Shown: positions 1-6,367 of the stretch, one piece after another
How positions within the stretch are numbered: position 1 is the stretch's first letter
Layout: every line of letters starts with the position of its first letter
NCBI GenBank assembly: GCA_002733385.1
Contig: NVVO01000005.1
Coordinates: 35,099 to 42,279, forward strand
Direction: 5' to 3'
Origin: Robiginitomaculum sp.
Lineage (GTDB): Bacteria; Pseudomonadota; Alphaproteobacteria; Caulobacterales; Maricaulaceae
DNA length: 7,181 nucleotides
Made by a program: the position numbers and the translations under genes
Notes under the pieces: model-generated
Seen by the model: the letters and a program-made list of their open reading frames with translations, nothing else
Databases searched by the model: none
What the model was told of the DNA's origin: nothing

Positions 1-720
1 GGCAAACACAATCCTGCCAATATGCAATTTACCGCCAGTCCGGCGGGTAACGGATTTAAACTCAACGGTAAAAAATCCATGGTGGTGGACGGTCATGTGG
101 CCGACCAGATCATTGTTGCCGCCAAAACTGAAAATGGCCTGACATTATTTATTGTGCCCGCAAATGCGGACGGCCTGCAAACCGAGCGTACCATCATGGT
201 CGATAGCCGCAATGCCGCCCGCATGGTTTTCGACGATGTGGAGGTGACGGGGGCGCAGGTTTTGGGCGAAGTTGACAAAGGTGCCGACATATTAAACGCC
301 GTCTTAAACGCAGGCAGGGCGGTGCTGGCAGCGGAAATGCTCGGCGCATCTGCGCAAGTGTTTGAGCTTACCAATGAATATCTTAAAGAGCGCAAGCAAT
401 TTGGCCGCATAATTGGCGAGTTTCAAGCCTTGCAACACCGCATGGCCCATTTGTATTGCGAAATAGAACTGGCCCGAACATCTGTTCTCGCCGCATTGAG
501 CGCTCTTGATAACAATCCAAAAAGCGCCGGGTCATTTGTATCCATGGCCAAGGCTAAGTTGGGATCTGTGGCCAAATTGGCCGCATTGGAATCGGTACAA
601 TTACACGGCGGCATGGGCATGACCGATGAATTGGATGTGGGGCTGTATCTTAAACGCATTCGTGTGGCCCAGGAATTATTCGGTGATAGCGCGTATCACA
701 TTGAGCAAATTAGCAAATAG
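1..720 (+). CDS. Acyl-CoA dehydrogenase, PimD-like small subunit type (5' partial)
   Basis: FAD-dependent acyl-CoA dehydrogenase family protein of beta-oxidation type (alpha,beta-desaturation of an acyl-CoA, cytoplasmic). The reading frame is open from base 1, so the Met codon at 22 is internal. About 239 residues are visible of a family length near 380, so roughly the first 140 are missing. Seen: the middle beta domain (LNGKKSMVVDG, then VTGAQVLGEV), the C-terminal helical domain with the ERKQFGR motif (codons about 388-408) and QLHGGMGMTDE (about 598-630). The end reads ELFGDSAYH where ordinary acyl-CoA dehydrogenases have a YEGT-type motif carrying the catalytic Glu. That Glu is absent here. 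This pattern recalls pimeloyl-CoA dehydrogenase small subunits and other heteromeric dehydrogenases in which only one subunit is catalytic; subunit status is inference. The next gene starts 11 bases after the stop and is probably cotranscribed. The substrate cannot be read from the sequence. Confidence 0.9.
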   Translation, partial: GKHNPANMQFTASPAGNGFKLNGKKSMVVDGHVADQIIVAAKTENGLTLFIVPANADGLQTERTIMVDSRNAARMVFDDVEVTGAQVLGEVDKGADILNAVLNAGRAVLAAEMLGASAQVFELTNEYLKERKQFGRIIGEFQALQHRMAHLYCEIELARTSVLAALSALDNNPKSAGSFVSMAKAKLGSVAKLAALESVQLHGGMGMTDELDVGLYLKRIRVAQELFGDSAYHIEQISK

Positions 721-731
721 AAAGTTATATC

Positions 732-1961
732 ATGGATTTAGGTGCAACAGATAAAGTCAAACCATTGATCACGAAAGTGCGAAAAATGGTGCGCGAGGAA
801 ATTCTCGACCTGGACGCGGAATATCACGCGGAAGTTGGCAAGGCTGGTGATCGGTTTAAGTTTACCGATAGGCAAAATGAAATCCGCGAAGGACTGAAAG
901 CCCGCGCCAAAGCGGCCGGCATGTGGAATTTCTGGTTAACGGATTCCGATAAGGGCTACGGCCTGACCACGGTCGAATACGCCTATCTGGCCGAGGAAAT
1001 GGGCTGGTGCACATTGGCACCTGAAGTGTTCAACTGTTCCGCGCCTGATACGGGCAATATGGAAGTTTTGGAGCGCTACGGCTCTACGGATCACAAAGAA
1101 AAATGGCTAAAGCCATTGCTGGCGGGCGAAATCCGCTCCGCCTATTTGATGACCGAGCCGGGGGTTGCTTCGTCCGATGCCACCAATATGTCCTTTAGTG
1201 CCGTTAAGGACGGGGGGGAATGGGTATTGAACGGCGAAAAATATTGGGCCAGCGGGGCAGGCGACCCCCGTTGCAAAGTTTATATTCTTATGGCCAAAAC
1301 CGCCGACGAAGGCCCGCGTCATGGCCGCCATTCCATGTTTGTGGTCGAAGCCGGATTGCCGGGTATTGAAATTCTGCGCCCCATGCATGTATTTGGCCAT
1401 GATGATGCCCCCCACGGCCATATGCACATACGTTTTACCGATGTGCGCATTCCGGCGGGTGCTTTGCTGATCGGTGAAGGTCGGGGGTTTGAAGTCTCTC
1501 AAGGCCGGCTTGGCCCTGGCCGTATTCACCACTGTATGCGCGCCGTTGGTCAGGCGGAACGGGCATTGGAGTTATTGTGCAAGCGTTCACTTGAGCGTGA
1601 AGCATTTGGTAAAGTCCTAGCCAAACTCGGCGCAAATTATGATATTATCGCCGAAGCCCGCATAGAAATTGAACAAACCCGGCTTCTGTGCCTCAAGGCC
1701 GCCTGGATGATGGACCAAGGCGACTTTCGTGGTGCCGCCCCCTATATTTCCATGATCAAGGTCGCAGCTCCGCGCACCGCCCTCAAAATCATCGACGAGT
1801 CTATCCAAATGCACGGCGGTACTGGCGTATCCCAAGATACGCCTTTGGCCTATATGTGGACGGCTGTCAGAACCCTGCGCCTGGCCGACGGCCCTGACGC
1901 TGTGCACCGTATGCTGGTGGCAAGGCGAGAGTTAAAACCCTATACGAATACAAAAGTTTAA
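732..1961 (+). CDS. Acyl-CoA dehydrogenase, ACAD10/11-like
   Basis: Complete 409-residue FAD-dependent acyl-CoA dehydrogenase, a normal length for the ACAD10/11-like (FadE2-like) group. Seen in order: N-terminal helical domain (about 1-130), the flavin/substrate segment AYLMTEPGVASSDATN (137-152), beta domain (about 155-245, with LNGEKYWASGAGD), then the C-terminal helical domain with GRLGPGRIHHCMRAVG (258-273) and QMHGGTGVSQDTPLA (359-373). The segment RLADGPDAVH (383-392) puts Asp386 at the position of the catalytic Glu of medium-chain enzymes. An Asp in an ADGP context is, from memory, typical of this subgroup, so the enzyme is probably active. The start at 732 gives the usual N-terminal length, but the Shine-Dalgarno sequence is weak (AGAAAG about six bases upstream), consistent with coupling to the preceding gene. 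The acyl substrate is unknown. It is not obviously the structural partner of the preceding small-subunit-type protein. Confidence 0.93.
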   Translation: MDLGATDKVKPLITKVRKMVREEILDLDAEYHAEVGKAGDRFKFTDRQNEIREGLKARAKAAGMWNFWLTDSDKGYGLTTVEYAYLAEEMGWCTLAPEVFNCSAPDTGNMEVLERYGSTDHKEKWLKPLLAGEIRSAYLMTEPGVASSDATNMSFSAVKDGGEWVLNGEKYWASGAGDPRCKVYILMAKTADEGPRHGRHSMFVVEAGLPGIEILRPMHVFGHDDAPHGHMHIRFTDVRIPAGALLIGEGRGFEVSQGRLGPGRIHHCMRAVGQAERALELLCKRSLEREAFGKVLAKLGANYDIIAEARIEIEQTRLLCLKAAWMMDQGDFRGAAPYISMIKVAAPRTALKIIDESIQMHGGTGVSQDTPLAYMWTAVRTLRLADGPDAVHRMLVARRELKPYTNTKV

Positions 1962-1972
1962 GGTTACGGGGT

Positions 1973-3715
1973 TTAGGGAGAACTGCGATAAACAATTTCG
2001 CCGTCTACAATGGTCATGACGGGCTTAACCTTTAAAATTTCCGCTTCGTCTATGGTCATGATATCTTGGTTAAATATGGTGAAATCGGCGTTCTGACCCT
2101 CGATGATCATCCCCGTTTGGTCTTCTTCAAATGCGGCGTAAGCTGGCCATGCTGTCAACATTTCCACAGCCCGTTCACGGCTGACCGCCTCGCCCGGATA
2201 CCAACCGTCCGTACTAAATCCCTTCATGTCTTTTCGCGCCACGGCCGCATAAAACTCTATGCGCGGATCACCGCGCTCTACGGGGGCATCACTGCCTGCC
2301 GCTATTTTTACGCCGCTCTCGATCAAACTGTTCCAGGCATACCCGCCCTTTAGCCGTTCAACGCCAAGACGATTGACGGCGAAATGCAAATCGCCAATGG
2401 CATGGGAGGGTTGCATGGAAGCGATGACGCCAAGCTTTGAAAACCGTTGTAAATCCTCAAGGTCAAGAATTTGTGCGTGCTCTATGCGCCAGCGTGGATC
2501 CGCGACTTTACGCTCGGAAACGGGGACAGCCGCGAAAGCCTGCTCGTACCAGTCCAACACCAATCGGTTGGCCCGGTCACCTATGGCATGGGTGCTGATT
2601 TGAATGCCGCCGCGCAATGAACGCTCTAAAATTGGCATGATTTTCGCGCGGGTGGTCAGCATTAAGCCGGTGTCATCTGGTTTATCTGCATAGGGCTCAA
2701 GCAGAGCCGCCCCGCGTGAGCCAAGCGCACCGTCCGCATATAATTTTATCGCCCGTGTCACCACGCGGCCATTGTCGCTGGTTTTTGGCCCGCCTGTAGT
2801 GATAACGTCCAGTAATGCATCTGCCCCGTCCATATCCACAGCATTATAAACCCGGATTTTCAATAAGCCTTCGTCGGACAATTGTTCGATCATTGCTATA
2901 TCTGCGGCCACAACGGACATGGATTGGATACCGGTCCAGCCATAGCCTGCGTAAACTTCGGACGCCTTAATATAGGCGGCGCGGCGGCGTTCAGGCGTGA
3001 CTTCTGCCAAGAGACCTGTGACCAGTGACATGGCTTTGTCGATCAACATGCCCGTGGGCTCACCGTCTTTCCCCAGCAGGATTTTGCCGCCGAACGGGGC
3101 TTTCGTGTCTTGGTTTATGCCCGCCGCCGCGAGGGCGGCGCTATTGGCAACAATGGCATGGCCGTCTGCGCGGCCAAGGATAACGGGATTGTCCGGAGAG
3201 ACACGGTCAAGGTCAGATCTGGTCGGAAAACGGTTTTCCGGCCAATGGGTCTCGATCCAGCCGCGCCCATATATGGTTTCCCCTTTTGGGGTATTGGCAA
3301 CTGCTTGGGATAATGTGTCCACCATAGCCACTATGGACGGTGTTCCTTCAAGATTAAGCGTCATTTCGCGAAGGCCTATGCCGAGCAAATGTGCATGGGC
3401 ATCGACAAAGCCAGGATAAATATAAGCGCCTTTTAAATCAATAACACCCTGTTCAAAAACCTTGTCAGGGTCGCATATATCAGTCGTTGCGTGGGGGGCG
3501 ATTTTATGAATTTTACCGATGTTTACGGATATATCCACCAATGCCAGCACCCCGTCCCGGTTGTAGTAATTTGCATTTTCTATGCATAAATCCATAGAAA
3601 TTTCCGCGCCTGCAAAAACGGCTTGGTCAATGTTGTTGGCGGTGGTATCTTTTGGCGTACATGCGCTTAACATTAAACATATGCTAGAAACTGAGATAAA
3701 AAATGCAGATTTCAT
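1973..3715 (-). CDS. YtcJ-type amidohydrolase, predicted exported lipoprotein
   Basis: 580-residue metal-dependent hydrolase of the amidohydrolase superfamily (Amidohydro_3, YtcJ/AepA group), which cleaves amide or related C-N bonds; its substrate is unknown. The start at 3715 is chosen over an in-frame ATG at 3796 because AAGGAG sits at 3722-3727 and the product then begins with a lipoprotein signal peptide: MKS, a hydrophobic stretch, and lipobox LSAC with Cys19. Thr at +2 argues against inner-membrane retention, so an outer-membrane, periplasm-facing location is inferred. Catalytic features: HAH metal motif (His107, His109), RADGHAIVAN (182-191), Lys324 in IKLYADGALGSRG (possible metal-bridging Lys), THAIGD with His376, IEHAQ with His413, and Asp476 in GSDAPVE. 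The set is complete, so an active enzyme is expected. A plausible promoter and tandem repeat lie upstream; the HATPase-receiver gene ends 92 bases before the start. The 3' end converges with the dehydrogenase gene, 11 bases apart, without a visible terminator. Confidence 0.92.
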   Translation of the reverse strand: MKSAFFISVSSICLMLSACTPKDTTANNIDQAVFAGAEISMDLCIENANYYNRDGVLALVDISVNIGKIHKIAPHATTDICDPDKVFEQGVIDLKGAYIYPGFVDAHAHLLGIGLREMTLNLEGTPSIVAMVDTLSQAVANTPKGETIYGRGWIETHWPENRFPTRSDLDRVSPDNPVILGRADGHAIVANSAALAAAGINQDTKAPFGGKILLGKDGEPTGMLIDKAMSLVTGLLAEVTPERRRAAYIKASEVYAGYGWTGIQSMSVVAADIAMIEQLSDEGLLKIRVYNAVDMDGADALLDVITTGGPKTSDNGRVVTRAIKLYADGALGSRGAALLEPYADKPDDTGLMLTTRAKIMPILERSLRGGIQISTHAIGDRANRLVLDWYEQAFAAVPVSERKVADPRWRIEHAQILDLEDLQRFSKLGVIASMQPSHAIGDLHFAVNRLGVERLKGGYAWNSLIESGVKIAAGSDAPVERGDPRIEFYAAVARKDMKGFSTDGWYPGEAVSRERAVEMLTAWPAYAAFEEDQTGMIIEGQNADFTIFNQDIMTIDEAEILKVKPVMTIVDGEIVYRSSP

Positions 3716-3721
3716 GGTAAA

Positions 3722-3727
3722 CTCCTT
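3722..3727 (-). promoter_or_regulatory. Ribosome binding site fixing the lipoprotein start
   Basis: On the minus strand AAGGAG lies six bases before the ATG at 3715. It matches the Shine-Dalgarno consensus and lies inside the longer open frame that begins at 3796. It is the main reason, with the signal peptide that follows, for placing the start at 3715. Confidence 0.85.
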
Positions 3728-3738
3728 TTGCTGGAAAG

Positions 3739-3767
3739 CATATATCACAGCTAGAGGCAAAGGCCAA
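3739..3767 (-). promoter_or_regulatory. Putative sigma70-type promoter of the lipoprotein gene
   Basis: Minus strand: a -35-like TTGGCC (3762-3767) and a -10-like TATATG (3739-3744) are separated by 17 bases. Each hexamer matches four of six consensus bases. Transcription would start near 3732, giving a leader of under 20 bases that contains the AAGGAG site. The match is moderate and assigned by eye. Readthrough from the upstream gene remains possible. Confidence 0.4.
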
Positions 3768-3770
3768 GCC

Positions 3771-3808
3771 AATGCATAAAAGGCCAAATAATGCATAAAA
3801 GACTAAAT
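3771..3808 (-). repeat. Tandem 19-bp direct repeat, two copies
   Basis: Two head-to-tail 19-base units, 3771-3789 and 3790-3808, agree at 17 of 19 positions. Each contains the self-complementary ATGCAT followed (plus strand) by AAAAG. On the minus strand the array starts at the last base of the HATPase-receiver stop codon and ends a few bases upstream of the putative -35 element of the lipoprotein gene. That position would suit an activator or repressor site, but a simple local duplication is equally possible. The second copy supplies the spurious upstream ATG at 3796. Confidence 0.7.
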
Positions 3809-4842
3809 TATACGGCTACACTTTCATGAGCGATGGCAGCATTTTCGAACACACCCAAGAGGTTGTTTTTACGAAACGGCTTGGCCAATGTGTCGTCCAT
3901 ACCAATTTTACGGCATAGGCGCATATGCTGGTAATGGGGATCCGCCGTCATGGCGACAATGCGCACACCAGCCCAGTCTTGACCGCTTTCACGGATTTTC
4001 AGGGTGGCTTCGATGCCGTCCAGTACAGGCATGTGGATGTCCATTAAAACCAGATCGACCGGGCAGGAATGCAATATTTCCAGAGCTTCATAGCCATTTG
4101 ACGCGGTGTATATTTTTGAGACATGGTCGTGCAACATAATTTTTACTGTCAATTGGTTGAGATTATAGTCATCTACTACAAGAACATTATAATCTGAAAA
4201 TTGTCGGAAATTAGCTGCGCGCGGTAAATCCGCTCCCTTGATTTTCGGCGACACTATCTGCGTATAGGGCAGGAGGAGAGAAAAAGTGGTGCCTCGCCCG
4301 ACTTGGCTTTCAACCAAAATTTTTCCGCCGAGCTGTTCGATCAAGTCGTTGGTTATGGGCAGGCTGGTGTCAATATATCCGTAAGTCATTTTTTGAGATT
4401 TATCATGGTCGGGACTGTGTTTGAAAACGCGCGCCAGCATTTCTTGCTCCATACCTTCGCCGTTATCTTGGACGCTAAACACAAGATACGGCTTTGCTTG
4501 CTTTGATGCGATTTTTGTAACGATAATATTAACCGTGCCGTTTTTTGCGAATTTTATGGCGTTCGACACCAGATTGTTCAGGCAATATTGAATTTTATGG
4601 GCATCTATTGGTAAATTTTCGGGTATATCGTTGGTTATATATACGACAAGTTTTGTATTTTGTGCACCAGCTTGTTTTTGCCAAACCGATTTGATCGCAG
4701 CTAGAGAGCGGCGCACTTGAAAATGGGCTTCAGTGGGTAGCGTTGATATCACTGAGTTTGAAGGGTTTGATGCGCCTACTAAACTAGCTGAATTTGCTAA
4801 AGCAATCCGCTTTCCATGATTCCTATGTGAGTTTATTTTCAT
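3808..4842 (-). CDS. HATPase-receiver protein without phosphoacceptor domain (pseudokinase-like)
   Basis: Predicted soluble 344-residue signalling protein. Residues about 35-80 resemble the linker after the dimerisation domain of hybrid histidine kinases. Residues about 80-192 form a HATPase_c domain: N-box NNLVSNAIKF (Asn90, Asn94), G1 box DNGEGM (Asp126, Gly128, Gly130), and G3-like GRGTTF (182-187). The G2 box is degenerate: GYIDTSL (155-161) occupies the slot of GGTGLGL, so three lid glycines are Tyr156, Asp158 and Ser160. Residues about 218-335 are a receiver domain with all key residues: Asp224, Asp225, phosphoacceptor Asp268 in LMDIHMP, Thr299, Lys321 in AKPF. There is no H-box histidine, sensor domain or membrane segment. 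The first 35 residues are Ser/Asn-rich. A TAA lies six bases before the ATG, so the frame cannot extend; no clear Shine-Dalgarno is seen. I infer a receiver phosphorylated by another kinase, with a regulatory or non-catalytic ATPase-like domain. A decayed hybrid kinase is the alternative. Confidence 0.85.
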   Translation of the reverse strand: MKINSHRNHGKRIALANSASLVGASNPSNSVISTLPTEAHFQVRRSLAAIKSVWQKQAGAQNTKLVVYITNDIPENLPIDAHKIQYCLNNLVSNAIKFAKNGTVNIIVTKIASKQAKPYLVFSVQDNGEGMEQEMLARVFKHSPDHDKSQKMTYGYIDTSLPITNDLIEQLGGKILVESQVGRGTTFSLLLPYTQIVSPKIKGADLPRAANFRQFSDYNVLVVDDYNLNQLTVKIMLHDHVSKIYTASNGYEALEILHSCPVDLVLMDIHMPVLDGIEATLKIRESGQDWAGVRIVAMTADPHYQHMRLCRKIGMDDTLAKPFRKNNLLGVFENAAIAHESVAV

Positions 4843-4968
4843 TCTAAATTAGCCCATACCCAAGGCAGGCATATATATTAAATACACAAATATAAGTTTA
4901 ATTAGAATGGTTTACGCGGAGTAAAGTACATATGGGTACGGACACTGTCGCGCTAAAATTTCGCCAAT
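4843..4968 (-). promoter_or_regulatory. AT-rich intergenic region, possible promoter of the HATPase-receiver gene
   Basis: This 126-base gap separates the hydantoinase stop from the HATPase-receiver start. The stretch at 4871-4901 is strongly AT-rich. On the minus strand it holds TTAAAC (4896-4901) about 18 bases from a TATATA run near 4872-4877, a weak promoter candidate. No Shine-Dalgarno is evident next to the ATG at 4842. No convincing terminator hairpin with a T-run was seen for the upstream operon, and no trace of a histidine-kinase H-box was seen in any minus-strand frame. Confidence 0.3.
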
Positions 4969-6357
4969 TTATTGCGCCTTGCCAAAAGCCGGGCGTTTAA
5001 CATATTGGCCACTGCCCTCGACAGCCCGCAAATCACCATCTATCCAATTTAGCACACCTCGGCTTAATGTGTGGGTGGCCAGACCTTTGACTTGCATGCC
5101 TTCGAAAATATTGGTGTCGATATTCTGGTGATGGGTTTTGGCGGAAATTGTCCGGCTGGCGGTCGCGTCCCAAACCACAATGTCCGCATCAGCGCCCACT
5201 TGTATAGCGCCTTTGCGCGGATAAATATTGAATATCTTTGCGGCGTTGGTTGACGTGGCCGCGACAAATTCTTGCGGTGTCAAGCGGCCCGTACCAACCC
5301 CGTGGTGCCACAGCAAGCTCATACGGTCCTCCACGCCCGCCGTGCCGTTGGGGATCAGGGTGAAATCATCTCGTCCGGCGGACTTTTGGTCGGCGCAAAA
5401 ACAGCAATGGTCCGTGGCCGTGGTTTGCAGCGCCCCGCCTTGTAAACCTTTCCACAAAGCCTCTTGATGCTCTTTGCTGCGAAACGGCGGCGACATGACA
5501 TGGGCGGCGGCCTTGTCCCAGTCGGGATCATTATAAACACTGTCATCGATCAATAAATGCCCGGCCAGAACCTCGCCGTAACAGCGTTGCCCCTGGGCGC
5601 GGGCGCGTTTAAGCTCCTCGACAGCTTCGGACGTGGAGACATGCACGATATATAGCGGCACACCAATGGTTTCGGCAAATCGCAAAGCCCGGTTGGCGGC
5701 TTCGCCCTCGGCGGCCGGTGGGCGCGACAGGGGATGGGCTTCGGGGCCGGTCATGCCTTCTGCCATGAGCTTTTTTTGCAATTGATAAACCAGCTCGCCG
5801 TTCTCCGCGTGCACGGTCGGCATGGCGCCCAGTTCAAGCGCACGGGTAAACGAATTATACATAATCTCGTCCGTGGCCATGATGGCGCCTTTATAGGCCA
5901 TGAAATGCTTGAACGTATTGACGCCTTCGTCCCTCACCAATGTGCCCATATCCTCCTTTACGCTCTCGTCCCACCAGGTAATAGCCACATGAAAGCCGTA
6001 ATCAGCGGCGGATTTCTTGGCCCAGCCGCGCCATGTTTTATAGGCTTCCATGATATTTTGCCCAGGGTCGGGAATGACGAAATCAATAATGGACGTAGTA
6101 CCGCCCGCCAGCGCCGCCGCCGTGCCCGTATAAAAGCTCTCGGACGCCACCGTGCCCATGAACGGCAATTCCATATGGGTGTGGGGGTCAATGCCGCCCG
6201 GCATCACATATTGCCCGCCTGCGTCAATAATTTCGCAGCCCGTAGGTGCTTCCAGGTTTTCGCCGATAGCCGCAATTTTCCCGTCCACACATAGAACGTC
6301 TGCGCGGATGGTTTGGTCGGCGGTCAATACTGTGCCGCCTTTAATAAGAATGGACAT
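4969..6357 (-). CDS. Dihydropyrimidinase / D-hydantoinase
   Basis: 462-residue cytoplasmic amidohydrolase (family usually about 460-490) that reversibly opens the ring of 5,6-dihydropyrimidines or 5-substituted hydantoins to N-carbamoyl amino acids. All active-site residues are visible at the canonical spacing: His59 and His61 in HTHMELPFMG, Lys150 in TFKHFMAYKG (the carbamylated bimetal bridge), His183 in HAENG, His239 in VHVST, and Asp316 in TDHC. The substrate-contact residues of known hydantoinases, Tyr155, Ser289 and Asn337, are also in place. The start at 6357 is supported by AGGAGA at 6362-6367. It lies eight bases after the stop of an NCS1 transporter gene whose TAG overlaps that ribosome binding site, so the two are cotranscribed and probably translationally coupled. 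Together they suggest reductive uracil/thymine catabolism or hydantoin use. The pathway partners (PreTA dihydropyrimidine dehydrogenase and a ureidopropionase or carbamoylase) are not in the window. The sequence alone does not separate dihydropyrimidinase from D-hydantoinase. Confidence 0.95.
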   Translation of the reverse strand: MSILIKGGTVLTADQTIRADVLCVDGKIAAIGENLEAPTGCEIIDAGGQYVMPGGIDPHTHMELPFMGTVASESFYTGTAAALAGGTTSIIDFVIPDPGQNIMEAYKTWRGWAKKSAADYGFHVAITWWDESVKEDMGTLVRDEGVNTFKHFMAYKGAIMATDEIMYNSFTRALELGAMPTVHAENGELVYQLQKKLMAEGMTGPEAHPLSRPPAAEGEAANRALRFAETIGVPLYIVHVSTSEAVEELKRARAQGQRCYGEVLAGHLLIDDSVYNDPDWDKAAAHVMSPPFRSKEHQEALWKGLQGGALQTTATDHCCFCADQKSAGRDDFTLIPNGTAGVEDRMSLLWHHGVGTGRLTPQEFVAATSTNAAKIFNIYPRKGAIQVGADADIVVWDATASRTISAKTHHQNIDTNIFEGMQVKGLATHTLSRGVLNWIDGDLRAVEGSGQYVKRPAFGKAQ

Positions 6358-6361
6358 AAGT

Positions 6362-6367
6362 TCTCCT
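6362..6367 (-). promoter_or_regulatory. Ribosome binding site overlapping the transporter stop codon
   Basis: Minus strand AGGAGA lies four bases before the hydantoinase ATG at 6357 and shares bases with the TAG stop of the transporter (6366-6368). A ribosome terminating on the transporter is thus placed directly on the next initiation site, which points to translational coupling and fixes the hydantoinase start. Confidence 0.8.

Noticed and set aside
22..24. Met codon at 22 as the start of the first dehydrogenase
   Set aside because: The frame is open back to base 1 and the preceding residues (GKHNPAN) fit the middle domain; a start here would remove the whole N-terminal domain.
1107..1532. 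141-codon minus-strand open frame
   Set aside because: It is antisense to the intact ACAD10/11-like gene and shows no recognisable domain.
2997..3419. 140-codon plus-strand open frame
   Set aside because: It is antisense to the amidohydrolase, low in recognisable features and rich in Ser, Arg and Pro as expected of a complementary-strand artefact.
3713..3796. In-frame upstream ATG at 3796 that would add 27 residues to the amidohydrolase
   Set aside because: The longer form would bury the AAGGAG site and the lipoprotein signal peptide inside the protein, and its ATG derives from the tandem repeat with no ribosome binding site before it.
4950..4965. Short inverted repeat with an AAATTT centre, considered as a terminator after the hydantoinase gene
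   Set aside because: The stem is only three or so GC pairs with a mismatch and no T-run follows on the minus strand.
5734..6294. 186-codon plus-strand open frame
   Set aside because: It lies entirely antisense to the hydantoinase gene, whose active-site residues are all intact; the translation resembles no known protein and is His/Arg/Ala-rich as expected of a shadow frame.
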